The notes under the pieces: generated by a model | What the model was told of the DNA's origin: nothing | The model's input: the letters and a program-made list of their open reading frames with translations, nothing else | The model's database searches: none | Made by a program: the position numbers and the translations under genes | Origin: Verrucomicrobiota bacterium | GTDB taxonomy: Bacteria > Verrucomicrobiota > Verrucomicrobiia > Verrucomicrobiales > Verrucomicrobiaceae | Assembly (NCBI GenBank): GCA_025360015.1 | Contig: JANYCZ010000076.1 | Span: 1-64,000, forward strand | DNA length: 64,000 nucleotides | Direction: 5' to 3' | In this document: positions 33,205 to 41,507 of the stretch, piece by piece | Position numbering within the stretch: position 1 is the stretch's first letter | Layout: each line of letters begins with the position of its first letter

Positions 33205-36200
33205 ATGGCCTTGGGATGTCCATCTTTGAGGACGGTCCGCGCCCGCGTTTGGGGTGCGGTGTTATGGCTTTTCCTGCTCGCATCAGTGGCTCCAATTTCC
33301 GCCAATCCCACGGGCGGTTTGGTGGTGCTGGGCGATGCACAAATCCAGAGTACCTTCCCCGGCCTGACCACCATCCACCAGCAGACGGACCGCGCCGTCA
33401 TTGACTGGAGCACCTTCAACATTGCCAGCGGCGAGAAGACGCAGTTCATCGTGCCAGATGCCACCTCCGCCACGCTGAACCGCGTGCTGGATGGCGGGCC
33501 TTCGCTGCTCAACGGCACGCTCAGCTCCAACGGCCAGGTGTTCCTCATCAATGCCAGCGGCATCGTCTTTGGCCGGGGCTCCGTGGTGGATGTGGCGGGC
33601 CTCACAGCCTCCACGCTGGACCTGAGCAACCGCATGTTCATGGCGGGCGGACAGATGGCATACTCTGGTAGTACAACGGCAGGCGTCACCAATGCAGGCA
33701 GCATCCGCGCCTCCAGCGGGGATGTGTTTCTCATCGGTTTTCAGGTGCGCAACTCGGGTGTCATCCGCGCACCGAATGGCACCGTGGGACTGGCCGCAGG
33801 CACGGATGTACTCATCATGCCGGCAGGCGATGAGCGCGTGATCGTGCGCAATGCCGCTGGCCCCCGGCGCGGCACCGGTGTGACGAACAGCGGCCTCATC
33901 GAGGCGAACGTGGCGGAACTCAAAGCGCACGGCGGCAATGTGTATGCATTGGCGATTCGCAACACCGGCCGCATCGCCGCGACGGCTGCGACCAAGCAGG
34001 GCGGCCGCATCATCCTCAGCGCCGACGGCGGGCGCATCCAGAGCACCGGCAGTCTGGTGGCGCGGGGTCCTGCGGGCAATGGCGGGCAGATCCGAATCAA
34101 CGCAGGCAGCAAGGGCAGCGCAACGCTGAGCGGGCGCGTGGATGCCAATGGCACCACGGGCCAAGGCGGCAGCATTGCTGTGAATGGCGGCGAGGTCACC
34201 GTGCGCCGCGCCATTCGCGTCTCGGCGGATGGCGAAACCGCAGGCGGGCAGATCAACATCAATGCCACAGCGGACACCGCCGCGACGACGACCACCTTCA
34301 TCGACGGCAGCATCCATGCCGATGCAGCGAATGGCACCGGCGGCAGCATCCGCCTGGGCGGCACCACACTTACCCTCGGTGGCGCAGCGCTCATCAGCGC
34401 GAGCGGTGCCACGGGCGGCGGCAGCCTCTTTGCCGGTGGCGGTTCGCAGGGTCTGGATGCGAGCATGGCGAACTCCACGCAGGTGGAGATTCAACAAGGC
34501 GCGATCCTTGCGGCCAATGGCACCCGCAGCGGCAGCGGCGGCACCGTGGTGGCTTTTGCCAGCGGCACCCTCACCTTCAACGGCGCGCTGCAGGCACGCG
34601 GCGGCGCAGCAGGTGGCAGTGGCGGGCAGGCGGAGATCTCCGGCAAGCAGGCGCTGATTCTCGAATCCCTCACCGGCCGCATCGACCTCAGCGCAGCGCA
34701 GGGCCGCGCGGGCACGCTGCTGCTCGATCCCAATGACATCCTCATCAGCGACAACGTGCCAGGAAATACCATCAGCAATCCCGCGCAGGCCAATTTCTTG
34801 AAGGCCTCCGACATCTCCCACTGGCTGGATGCGAACAGCGGCAGCCTCATCATCCAGACGGACAGCAGCGCCACCGGCGGCTCCGGCAATATCACGCTGG
34901 AGGGCGTCATCCAGTGGAGTTCCGCCACCTCCCTCATCATCCATGCGAGCCGCGATTTCATCATGAGCACGCAGGAGACCGGCACCAGCACCATCCTTTC
35001 CAACGGCACCGGCGATGTGACGATCAATGCCGGACGCAGCGTGCAGATGCAGGCCGGGGCACAGATCCTGACCGATTCCGGTAACGTCACGATCAACGCC
35101 AATCAAGGCACCACCGCCTTTGCGGGCGATTTCCACGCGATCATGATCGGCGGGCAGATCGCCACCGGCGGCAGTGGCAACATCACCCTCGCAGGGCGTG
35201 CCGGAGACACTGGCGGCGCAGGCACGGTGGCCGTCTGGGTGATGGATGGCGGCTCACTGAGCACGCAGCACAGCGGCATCATCACCCTGCAGACCACCGG
35301 TGGTCACGTGGTGGCCAGCGGCGCGCTGACCACCGCGAATCTGAAACTCGCAGGCAACGACGGCTTCTACCTCACCGCAGCGGACAACGAGATCGAGACG
35401 CTCGTCACGGTGGGCACCATCGGCTCGCTGCAATTGGTCAACTCCCTCGGGCTCACGCTTGGCACCATCGGCACGGACAGCGGGCTGCGCGCCTTTCGCG
35501 ACATCGACATCACCACGACGAACTCGGACCACATCCGGGTGAATCAAACGCTCTCCTCGCAGGGCGGCACCATCGTCCTGCATGCCTACGGCATCGAGGT
35601 GAATGGCAGCAGCGTCTCCACCACGGGCAGCGGCGCGATCTTCCTCACCGCCAGCCGCGAGATCAATGTGAACTCCGGCGCGGCGATCTCCGTGGTCGAT
35701 GGCAAAATGGAGCTCGATGCCAACCAAGGCACGCAAGCCACCACCGGCAACTTTGCGGGCATCCTGCTCAACAACGCCACGCTGACCACCTCTGGCCAAG
35801 GCGCCATCGAATTGAACGGCCGCAGCGGCAACGAAGGCAATGGCAACACCGGCGTGCTCATGCAGCACGGTGCCACCATTCGCTCGACCTCCACGGCAGC
35901 CACAGCGGGCGGCATCACGGTCAATGGCATCGCCGGAGGCGGCGACAGCGGCAGCCGTGGCGTGTCCATGCAGGATGCGGGCACCGCCATCACCACCGTG
36001 AGAGCAGCGATCACGGTCACCGGCAGCGGCCTGGGGCCGGACACGCAGAACATCGGGGTGGAGATCGGCGCAGGCACCGCCATCACCGGCAGCACCGCGA
36101 CCCTCATCCAAACCGACACCATCAGCATCTCCGGCGCAGCCACCATCGGCGGCACTGGCACGCTCGCCATCCGCTCCGTTTCCGCAGGCACCACCATCGG

Positions 36201-38487
36201 TCTGGGCGATGGCGCAGCCGGCACGCTGCTGATCAATTCCGCAGGCATCGGCGCGCTTGCTTCCACCCTCAGCCACATCACCATCGGTGCGGAGGACGCC
36301 GGGTATGTGGAGATCCGCGCCTCCACCTTCCGTGCGCCTTTGACAATCCTCACGCTGGGAGACATTGCCGTGAGCGAGCAGCTCATCGACCTCGGCGGCG
36401 CGGTCACGCTGAATGGCTCCAGCACAGTCTTAAATGCAGGCATCACCACCGCAGGCGGCGCGATCTTCATCAATACTCCCGTCACTGTCGGAGCCAACAG
36501 CACGCTTGATTCAACCAACGGCGGCGCGGTGGCGAACGGAGCTGCCATCACAGTCAGCGGAGCCATCAATGATTCCAGCAACAACGGCCACGACCTCACG
36601 CTCAATGCCGGACTCACCGGCGATGTCACCTTGCAGAGCAGCGTCGGGCAGACCTCCGCGCTGCATGCCGTGAATCTCACTGGCGGCAGGCTGGTGGGCG
36701 CACCGGAGATTCATGCGCAGGCTTTCACCGCCACCTTCAATGGCGTGATGGATCTCTCCCACCTGACGGCGGACAGCGTGGCCGTCACCGGACGCGCGGG
36801 CGATGACACCGTCCTCCTCGCGCAGCTTCCTGCCACTCTCACGGTCAATGGTGCTGGTGGCAATGACACTGTCTCTTTCGCCTCTGCCATCGGTCCGCTC
36901 AGCCTCAGCGCCGCCAGCTTCACCAGCATTGAAAACCTGATCGGCTCCGCCAGCCACGCCGACACGCTCGTCGGTGCAGCGGGAGGCAATGTGTTTCTCA
37001 TCACGGCCAACAATGCAGGGTCTCTCGGCACGCTGCATTTCAGCTCCTTTGAAAACCTCATCGGCAGCAGCAGCGGCGCGAACCAGTTTGTCTTTTCCAA
37101 TCAGGCCACGCTCGACGGCAGCGTGAACGGGAATGGCAATCCGCTGGCGGTGCTCATCGTCAACGACAGCAACCTTCAGGCCGGGCAGACCTACACCATC
37201 GGCGAGTCCCTCATCTCCGTCGGCACCCGCAGCTATGCCTTCAGCGGCGTAGGCACCGTGGGGCTCAATCTCGGCGCGGGCAATGACAACGCGGCCACCA
37301 GCTTCTTCACCTTCGCGCAGAGTTTCAACAGCGGCGGCGGGAGCGATCAGCTCTTTGTCGATGGCACCAAGGTCGTCACCTCACCTCTTACCAAGACGGG
37401 CTTCGGCAGCATCAGCACCACCGGCTTTTCCACCAGCACCGTCATCACTCCCGTGCTCGGCGTCTTCCTGCAAAACTTCAATCCTTCCAGCGGCTCAACC
37501 CCATCCGAGTCCTCGCAGACAAATAACTTCAACTCCACCTCGGTTTCCAGCTTGGGCGGCATCGGCGCGCAGGGTGCTGCAGGGGCGCTGGCGGGTGGTG
37601 CGGGCATCGCCGCCACGGCTTCCACCTCGGCCTTCCTCGGCCAGACCTTCGGCACTGGCAGCGGCTCCCTGGGCGGCGGCGGCCCCGCGAGTCTAGGCAC
37701 GCAGTCGCAGCTCAACTCCAGCACCTCCGCCACCGCCGAGCGCGAGCTGAACCTGAGCCTCGGCGGCGATGGCACCATCCGCCTGCAAAACGGCGGCGGT
37801 CAGTTTGGCATCTCGCCAGACGCAGGCGCGCCCAGCACGGCCTCCTCCGCGCAGTTGAACTCCGGCATCAGCCTGCTGGCACAGAGCGAGCTCTCCATCG
37901 GCGCGATTGGTCGCGGTGAAGTCCCGCTCACGGTGCAGGCAGGCGCGCAGGCCATCACCCTTGGCAATCCGCTGCCCTCCTTGATCGTGCAGCAGTTCCT
38001 CAATCAGGTCTCCACTGCAGCGTCCTTCAGCACCATGTTCAAAGCCCTCGGTGGCGATGGCACCGCACGTCTCGAATTCGGCTCCGGCAGCAGCACCGTC
38101 GAGGTGAACGGCAGGCCGGTGCCCGTGAAGATCGAAAGCGCTCTGCTCTCCAGCATCTCGCCCGGAGCCTTTGGCGAGCTCTCCCACGCCCTCGGCGGCC
38201 AGGGAGACTACGTCATCACCGAAGCCAGCGGCCTCGCCGTCATGGATGCCACGGGCAAAGCCGCGCCGCCGGTGGTGCAGAGCCACCTCCACGCGCTGCT
38301 CGCAGCCCCCGGTGCGCAGGGCCTTTCCCTCGCGCTGGGAGACGATGGCACCGCGCTGGTGCTGGTTTGGGACGGCATTGAAAACACCGCGCTCGACGGC
38401 TCCGCAGCGGGCCCCTTTGTCATCCTCAAACTGAACACCGCCACCACCCCGCAAAGCCAGGAGGAACTCGATCATGCCCTCCGCTGA
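33205..38487 (+). CDS. TpsA-type two-partner-secretion exoprotein (haemagglutinin-like adhesin)
   Basis: 1760 residues. A signal peptide (LWLFLLASVAPISAN, cut near residue 34) is followed by the TPS/FHA N-terminal domain: TIHQQTDRAVIDWSTFNI, VLDGGPSLLNGTLSSNGQVFLI, NASGIVFGRGSVVDV, with NASGI in place of the usual NPNGI. Then comes a long Gly/Thr/Ser-rich beta-helix rich in GGxIxIxG repeats. An RTX-like GAGGNDTV patch lies near residue 1213. The C-terminus (about 1510-1725) holds five degenerate repeats of 50-60 residues around LGGDGTxxL. It is secreted by the downstream TpsB and probably mediates adhesion. Confidence 0.9.
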   Translation: MALGCPSLRTVRARVWGAVLWLFLLASVAPISANPTGGLVVLGDAQIQSTFPGLTTIHQQTDRAVIDWSTFNIASGEKTQFIVPDATSATLNRVLDGGPSLLNGTLSSNGQVFLINASGIVFGRGSVVDVAGLTASTLDLSNRMFMAGGQMAYSGSTTAGVTNAGSIRASSGDVFLIGFQVRNSGVIRAPNGTVGLAAGTDVLIMPAGDERVIVRNAAGPRRGTGVTNSGLIEANVAELKAHGGNVYALAIRNTGRIAATAATKQGGRIILSADGGRIQSTGSLVARGPAGNGGQIRINAGSKGSATLSGRVDANGTTGQGGSIAVNGGEVTVRRAIRVSADGETAGGQININATADTAATTTTFIDGSIHADAANGTGGSIRLGGTTLTLGGAALISASGATGGGSLFAGGGSQGLDASMANSTQVEIQQGAILAANGTRSGSGGTVVAFASGTLTFNGALQARGGAAGGSGGQAEISGKQALILESLTGRIDLSAAQGRAGTLLLDPNDILISDNVPGNTISNPAQANFLKASDISHWLDANSGSLIIQTDSSATGGSGNITLEGVIQWSSATSLIIHASRDFIMSTQETGTSTILSNGTGDVTINAGRSVQMQAGAQILTDSGNVTINANQGTTAFAGDFHAIMIGGQIATGGSGNITLAGRAGDTGGAGTVAVWVMDGGSLSTQHSGIITLQTTGGHVVASGALTTANLKLAGNDGFYLTAADNEIETLVTVGTIGSLQLVNSLGLTLGTIGTDSGLRAFRDIDITTTNSDHIRVNQTLSSQGGTIVLHAYGIEVNGSSVSTTGSGAIFLTASREINVNSGAAISVVDGKMELDANQGTQATTGNFAGILLNNATLTTSGQGAIELNGRSGNEGNGNTGVLMQHGATIRSTSTAATAGGITVNGIAGGGDSGSRGVSMQDAGTAITTVRAAITVTGSGLGPDTQNIGVEIGAGTAITGSTATLIQTDTISISGAATIGGTGTLAIRSVSAGTTIGLGDGAAGTLLINSAGIGALASTLSHITIGAEDAGYVEIRASTFRAPLTILTLGDIAVSEQLIDLGGAVTLNGSSTVLNAGITTAGGAIFINTPVTVGANSTLDSTNGGAVANGAAITVSGAINDSSNNGHDLTLNAGLTGDVTLQSSVGQTSALHAVNLTGGRLVGAPEIHAQAFTATFNGVMDLSHLTADSVAVTGRAGDDTVLLAQLPATLTVNGAGGNDTVSFASAIGPLSLSAASFTSIENLIGSASHADTLVGAAGGNVFLITANNAGSLGTLHFSSFENLIGSSSGANQFVFSNQATLDGSVNGNGNPLAVLIVNDSNLQAGQTYTIGESLISVGTRSYAFSGVGTVGLNLGAGNDNAATSFFTFAQSFNSGGGSDQLFVDGTKVVTSPLTKTGFGSISTTGFSTSTVITPVLGVFLQNFNPSSGSTPSESSQTNNFNSTSVSSLGGIGAQGAAGALAGGAGIAATASTSAFLGQTFGTGSGSLGGGGPASLGTQSQLNSSTSATAERELNLSLGGDGTIRLQNGGGQFGISPDAGAPSTASSAQLNSGISLLAQSELSIGAIGRGEVPLTVQAGAQAITLGNPLPSLIVQQFLNQVSTAASFSTMFKALGGDGTARLEFGSGSSTVEVNGRPVPVKIESALLSSISPGAFGELSHALGGQGDYVITEASGLAVMDATGKAAPPVVQSHLHALLAAPGAQGLSLALGDDGTALVLVWDGIENTALDGSAAGPFVILKLNTATTPQSQEELDHALR

Positions 38488-38538
38488 CCTCGCCGCCACA
38501 CACCGCGCTGCGATTCGTGCTGCTCAGGCGCGTGAAGC

Positions 38539-38600
38539 ATGCCTGGGGTCGCCCGACGGCGGCTTGGGGACAAGCCGCCGTACCGCTGCGCGCTCGGGCC
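38539..38600. repeat. Family-B repeat, partial
   Basis: A hairpin with arms GGCGGCTTG/CAAGCCGCC and loop GGGA, just after the tpsA stop codon. Confidence 0.75.
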
Positions 38601-38824
38601 GTAGGTTGGGTGTGTTTGGCGGGCAGTGCTCCCGCAATCGTCTGCATGCTCCTGCGCCAAACCGCCCGACCACCAGGACTCTCGCACGCTGGTGTGTTTG
38701 CCGTACGCTCACGGACGGGCGGGCTGTCGCCACACCCATCCTACAGCAGGGCATTCTGGCTGCCCGCTGCTCATTCTCCCTGTCTGGAAGTCAGCGAAGG
38801 AAGAGCGACATGGGAGCCGAACAG

Positions 38825-38945
38825 AACCAGGAGCCGCTCGACGGCGGCTTGAGGACAAGCCGCCCTACCGCCGCGCTGGGCGCTCGCATCCCCAGCGCAG
38901 GTAGGGCGGGCTGTCCTCAGCCCGCCGTCGCCGGAGCCCAGGACA
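38825..38945. repeat. Family-B palindromic repeat pair
   Basis: Hairpin GGCGGCTTG-AGGA-CAAGCCGCC followed by CCTACC, then GGTAGG and hairpin GGCGGGCTG-TCCT-CAGCCCGCC. The architecture is identical to the copies at 3451 and 3651. It lies between tpsA and tpsB, 40 bp before the chosen tpsB start. Confidence 0.9.
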
Positions 38946-38983
38946 TCCTTGGAAACAATCAACGCAGTGACCCTCCAACGGAA

Positions 38984-40768
38984 ATGAGTTTTGCACACCT
39001 CCCTATGCGCCCCATTTCATTCGCGCAGCTCCTGCTGCTTGCCATGACTCTTTGCGCGCTGCCTCTTACTTTGCGCGCCCAGGAGTTCCCCAATGCCACC
39101 GGGGCCGGCACGCTGGTGGACAGGCTGCAAATCCCCCGCGCGCAGCGTGCCACGGATGCCACCGCCGCTCCGCAAAAGCCTGCGCTCGACAATTCCGAGG
39201 GTGACCCCAAACCGCTCGGCGTGAACCTCAAGGCGCTGCAGCTCATCTCCAAGCCCGCCAAGTCCCTGCCCAGAGACATGCGCAACGTCCTCGTGGTCGA
39301 TCCCGCACTGCATCTGCCCGCCGGGCTCGCAAATTCATTGCAGCAGGAGTTCATGGGCCAGCCGCTCAGCATGGCCCTGCTGAACCGCATGGTGAAGAAG
39401 ATCAACAAAGCGTACCAGACCACCGACTTCCCGCTGGTGGACGCCTACCTGCCGCAGCAGGACATCACACGCGGGCAGGTGCAGGTCATCGTGCGCGAAG
39501 GCGTGCTGGGAGAGGTGAAGGTGGAGGGAGCCAAGCGCTCCAATCCCGCCTACATGGCCCGCCAGGTGCGCCTGCAACCCGGTGAACGCATCGACACGCG
39601 CAAGATCGCCAGCGACGTCGCCTGGCTCAATGAGAACCCCATCCGCAATGTGAACGTCGTGTACGAGCGCGGCAAAAAGGAAGGCACCAGCGACGTCGTC
39701 CTGCAAACCAAGGAGAGCCCTCCCGTCAAAGCGTACGTCGGTTACGCCAATTCCGGCCTGCGCGCCACCGGGCTGAATCAAATCTCCGGCGGCATCACCA
39801 TGATGCAGCTATTTGGCACCGAGCAGTCGCTGAGCTACAACTTCACTGGCAATCAGGAACTCGACCGCCTCAAGGCGCACGCGCTCATCTGGGACATCCC
39901 CCTGCCCTGGCGTCACCGGTTGCAATTGCTGGGCGTGTATGTGGACTCCGCCACGCAGTCCGGGCAATCGGCCGGCATGGTCGGCGTGAACGGCAAGAAC
40001 CGCCAGCTCACCGCCGCCTACACCATCCCTCTCGCCAGCGCGTGGAGCAAGATGACCCACAAGGCCACCTTCGCGCTGGACTACAAGAGCACCACCTCCG
40101 ACATCCTTTTTGGCGGCTCCACCTTCTCCCAAAACACCGCCGAAGTGCTGCAGTTCCGCGCCGGGTACAATGTCATGGTCACCGATTCGCTGGGCTACAC
40201 CCGCTTTGGCATCTCCACCATTTTCAGTCCCGGCAACGTGCTCGGCCACAACAACTACGCCGCCTTTGACAGCCTGCGCGCAGGCTCCCAGGCCAAGTAT
40301 TGGTATGCGAAAGCGGAGCTCGACCGCCTCATCCGCCTGCCCCTGGGCTTCTCCGCGCTCATGCACACCGCCGGCCAGTACTCGGATAAACGGCTGCTGC
40401 CCACCGAGCAGATGCTCGCAGGCGGCTACCAGACTGTGCGTGGCTTCAATGAAAGCTCCGCGCGCGGAGATCGTGGCATCATCGCCAACCTGGAGCTGAA
40501 TCTGCCACTGATGCATCTGGCGAAGTTCGGCGGCAAAAACGCCGACAACCTGAACACTTTTGTCTTCTACGATTTCGCCTACTTGGAGAGCGTCGGCTCC
40601 TACGCCACCGAGCCCAATCTCAACCTGCAAAGCACCGGCGTGGGCCTGCGCTACAGCCTCGGCACGCACATGGACCTCCGCCTCGCCTACGGCTGGAACC
40701 TCCGCAGCACGGGCCTCGTCAGCGCGCCCTCAGGCCGCTTGCACTTTGGCATGAACGTGAAGTATTGA
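38984..40768 (+). CDS. TpsB outer-membrane transporter (ShlB/FhaC/HecB family)
   Basis: 594 residues. It secretes the upstream TpsA exoprotein through the outer membrane. A signal peptide (LLLLAMTLCALPLTLRA) precedes POTRA domains at about residues 95-250: DITRGQVQVIVREGVLGEV, VRLQPGERIDTRKI, then the beta-barrel. The conserved L6 motif is present as TVRGFNESSARGD near residue 483. The C-terminal LHFGMNVKY is a typical outer-membrane insertion tail. The frame is open upstream to an ATG at 38474 that overlaps the tpsA stop, through two repeat elements. ATG 38984 or 39005 is chosen because the signal peptide begins there. Confidence 0.9.
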   Translation: MSFAHLPMRPISFAQLLLLAMTLCALPLTLRAQEFPNATGAGTLVDRLQIPRAQRATDATAAPQKPALDNSEGDPKPLGVNLKALQLISKPAKSLPRDMRNVLVVDPALHLPAGLANSLQQEFMGQPLSMALLNRMVKKINKAYQTTDFPLVDAYLPQQDITRGQVQVIVREGVLGEVKVEGAKRSNPAYMARQVRLQPGERIDTRKIASDVAWLNENPIRNVNVVYERGKKEGTSDVVLQTKESPPVKAYVGYANSGLRATGLNQISGGITMMQLFGTEQSLSYNFTGNQELDRLKAHALIWDIPLPWRHRLQLLGVYVDSATQSGQSAGMVGVNGKNRQLTAAYTIPLASAWSKMTHKATFALDYKSTTSDILFGGSTFSQNTAEVLQFRAGYNVMVTDSLGYTRFGISTIFSPGNVLGHNNYAAFDSLRAGSQAKYWYAKAELDRLIRLPLGFSALMHTAGQYSDKRLLPTEQMLAGGYQTVRGFNESSARGDRGIIANLELNLPLMHLAKFGGKNADNLNTFVFYDFAYLESVGSYATEPNLNLQSTGVGLRYSLGTHMDLRLAYGWNLRSTGLVSAPSGRLHFGMNVKY

Positions 40769-41507
40769 CCTTCACATGAAGCGTCCCCGCAGCCCGATGT
40801 CACGCATGACGCGCTCAAACACCCAGCGCCCCGGAGCGCGGGCCTCCGAGCCCGCAGCAGGTCGTCCGCGTGCGGCAGGTGGTTTCTCACGTTGCGTGTG
40901 GCAAGCAGGACGACGTTGGAGGTGCGAATGTGAAAGGAAAATGCGGAACGCCTGCTGCTGGCGGAGTGCTGCGGACTCGGAGGTCCGCGCTCCTGTAGCT
41001 CTTGTTTCCTCGGCAGCGACTCACGCTCAGCCACATTCTTCAGCCTCAACGAGGCTGCGGAATCCAGCGCAGGGTCTCCGCAGCACGATGTCACGCATGT
41101 CGCATTGCCGCGCGAAGCGCCCTGGAGCGCGGAATTTATTCCGCAGCACTCCGCCAGCATCCCTGGCTCCGCATTTTCCTTCCGCATTCCCCTTCTGCAT
41201 TCGCATAGCAGCGTCTGCAATGAGTCCCGCCGCGCACTCGCTGCGCTCAGCCAACGCTGCGCCAACACCTTCACGCTCCCTCCGCAAAGCACGCATGGAA
41301 ACGCTCTCCGCCGTGTTGTTTAAAAATCAAAGGCACGTTCGAATCTGCCGCAAAGGGTCCAAGGTGCAGAGGTGGCAGAGATTGAATCCAGCCTTTGCCC
41401 CTCTGCGGCAAACCGAACGCCCTCAGAATCACTCCGCCGGAAATCCGTTGGGTGGGGAGCTCCTCTAACCGCCGCCTGCCCTTCACGTCACGCGCCCCAC
41501 AGCCCAC
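40769..41507. repeat. Family-C repeats between tpsB and the cyclase gene
   Basis: 740 bp with no gene. Palindromes with shared flanks are visible: GCGGGC-CTCCGA-GCCCGC near 40835, GCGGAC-TCGGAG-GTCCGC near 40970 and GCGGAAT-TT-ATTCCGC near 41126. Each is flanked by AGCGC or AGCAC. Between them are fragments such as GTTGCGTGTGGCAAGC, shared with the block after the cyclase gene. The last 150 bp show nothing recognisable. Confidence 0.8.

Noticed and set aside
33283..35136. 617-codon minus-strand frame opposite tpsA
   Set aside because: Antisense shadow of the repetitive Gly/Thr-rich TPS exoprotein, with no domain or plausible start.
33205..38487. Contact-dependent inhibition (CdiA) toxin
   Set aside because: The exoprotein has no VENN-type pretoxin motif or recognisable C-terminal toxin, and no small immunity gene follows. 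It fits an adhesin-type TPS protein.
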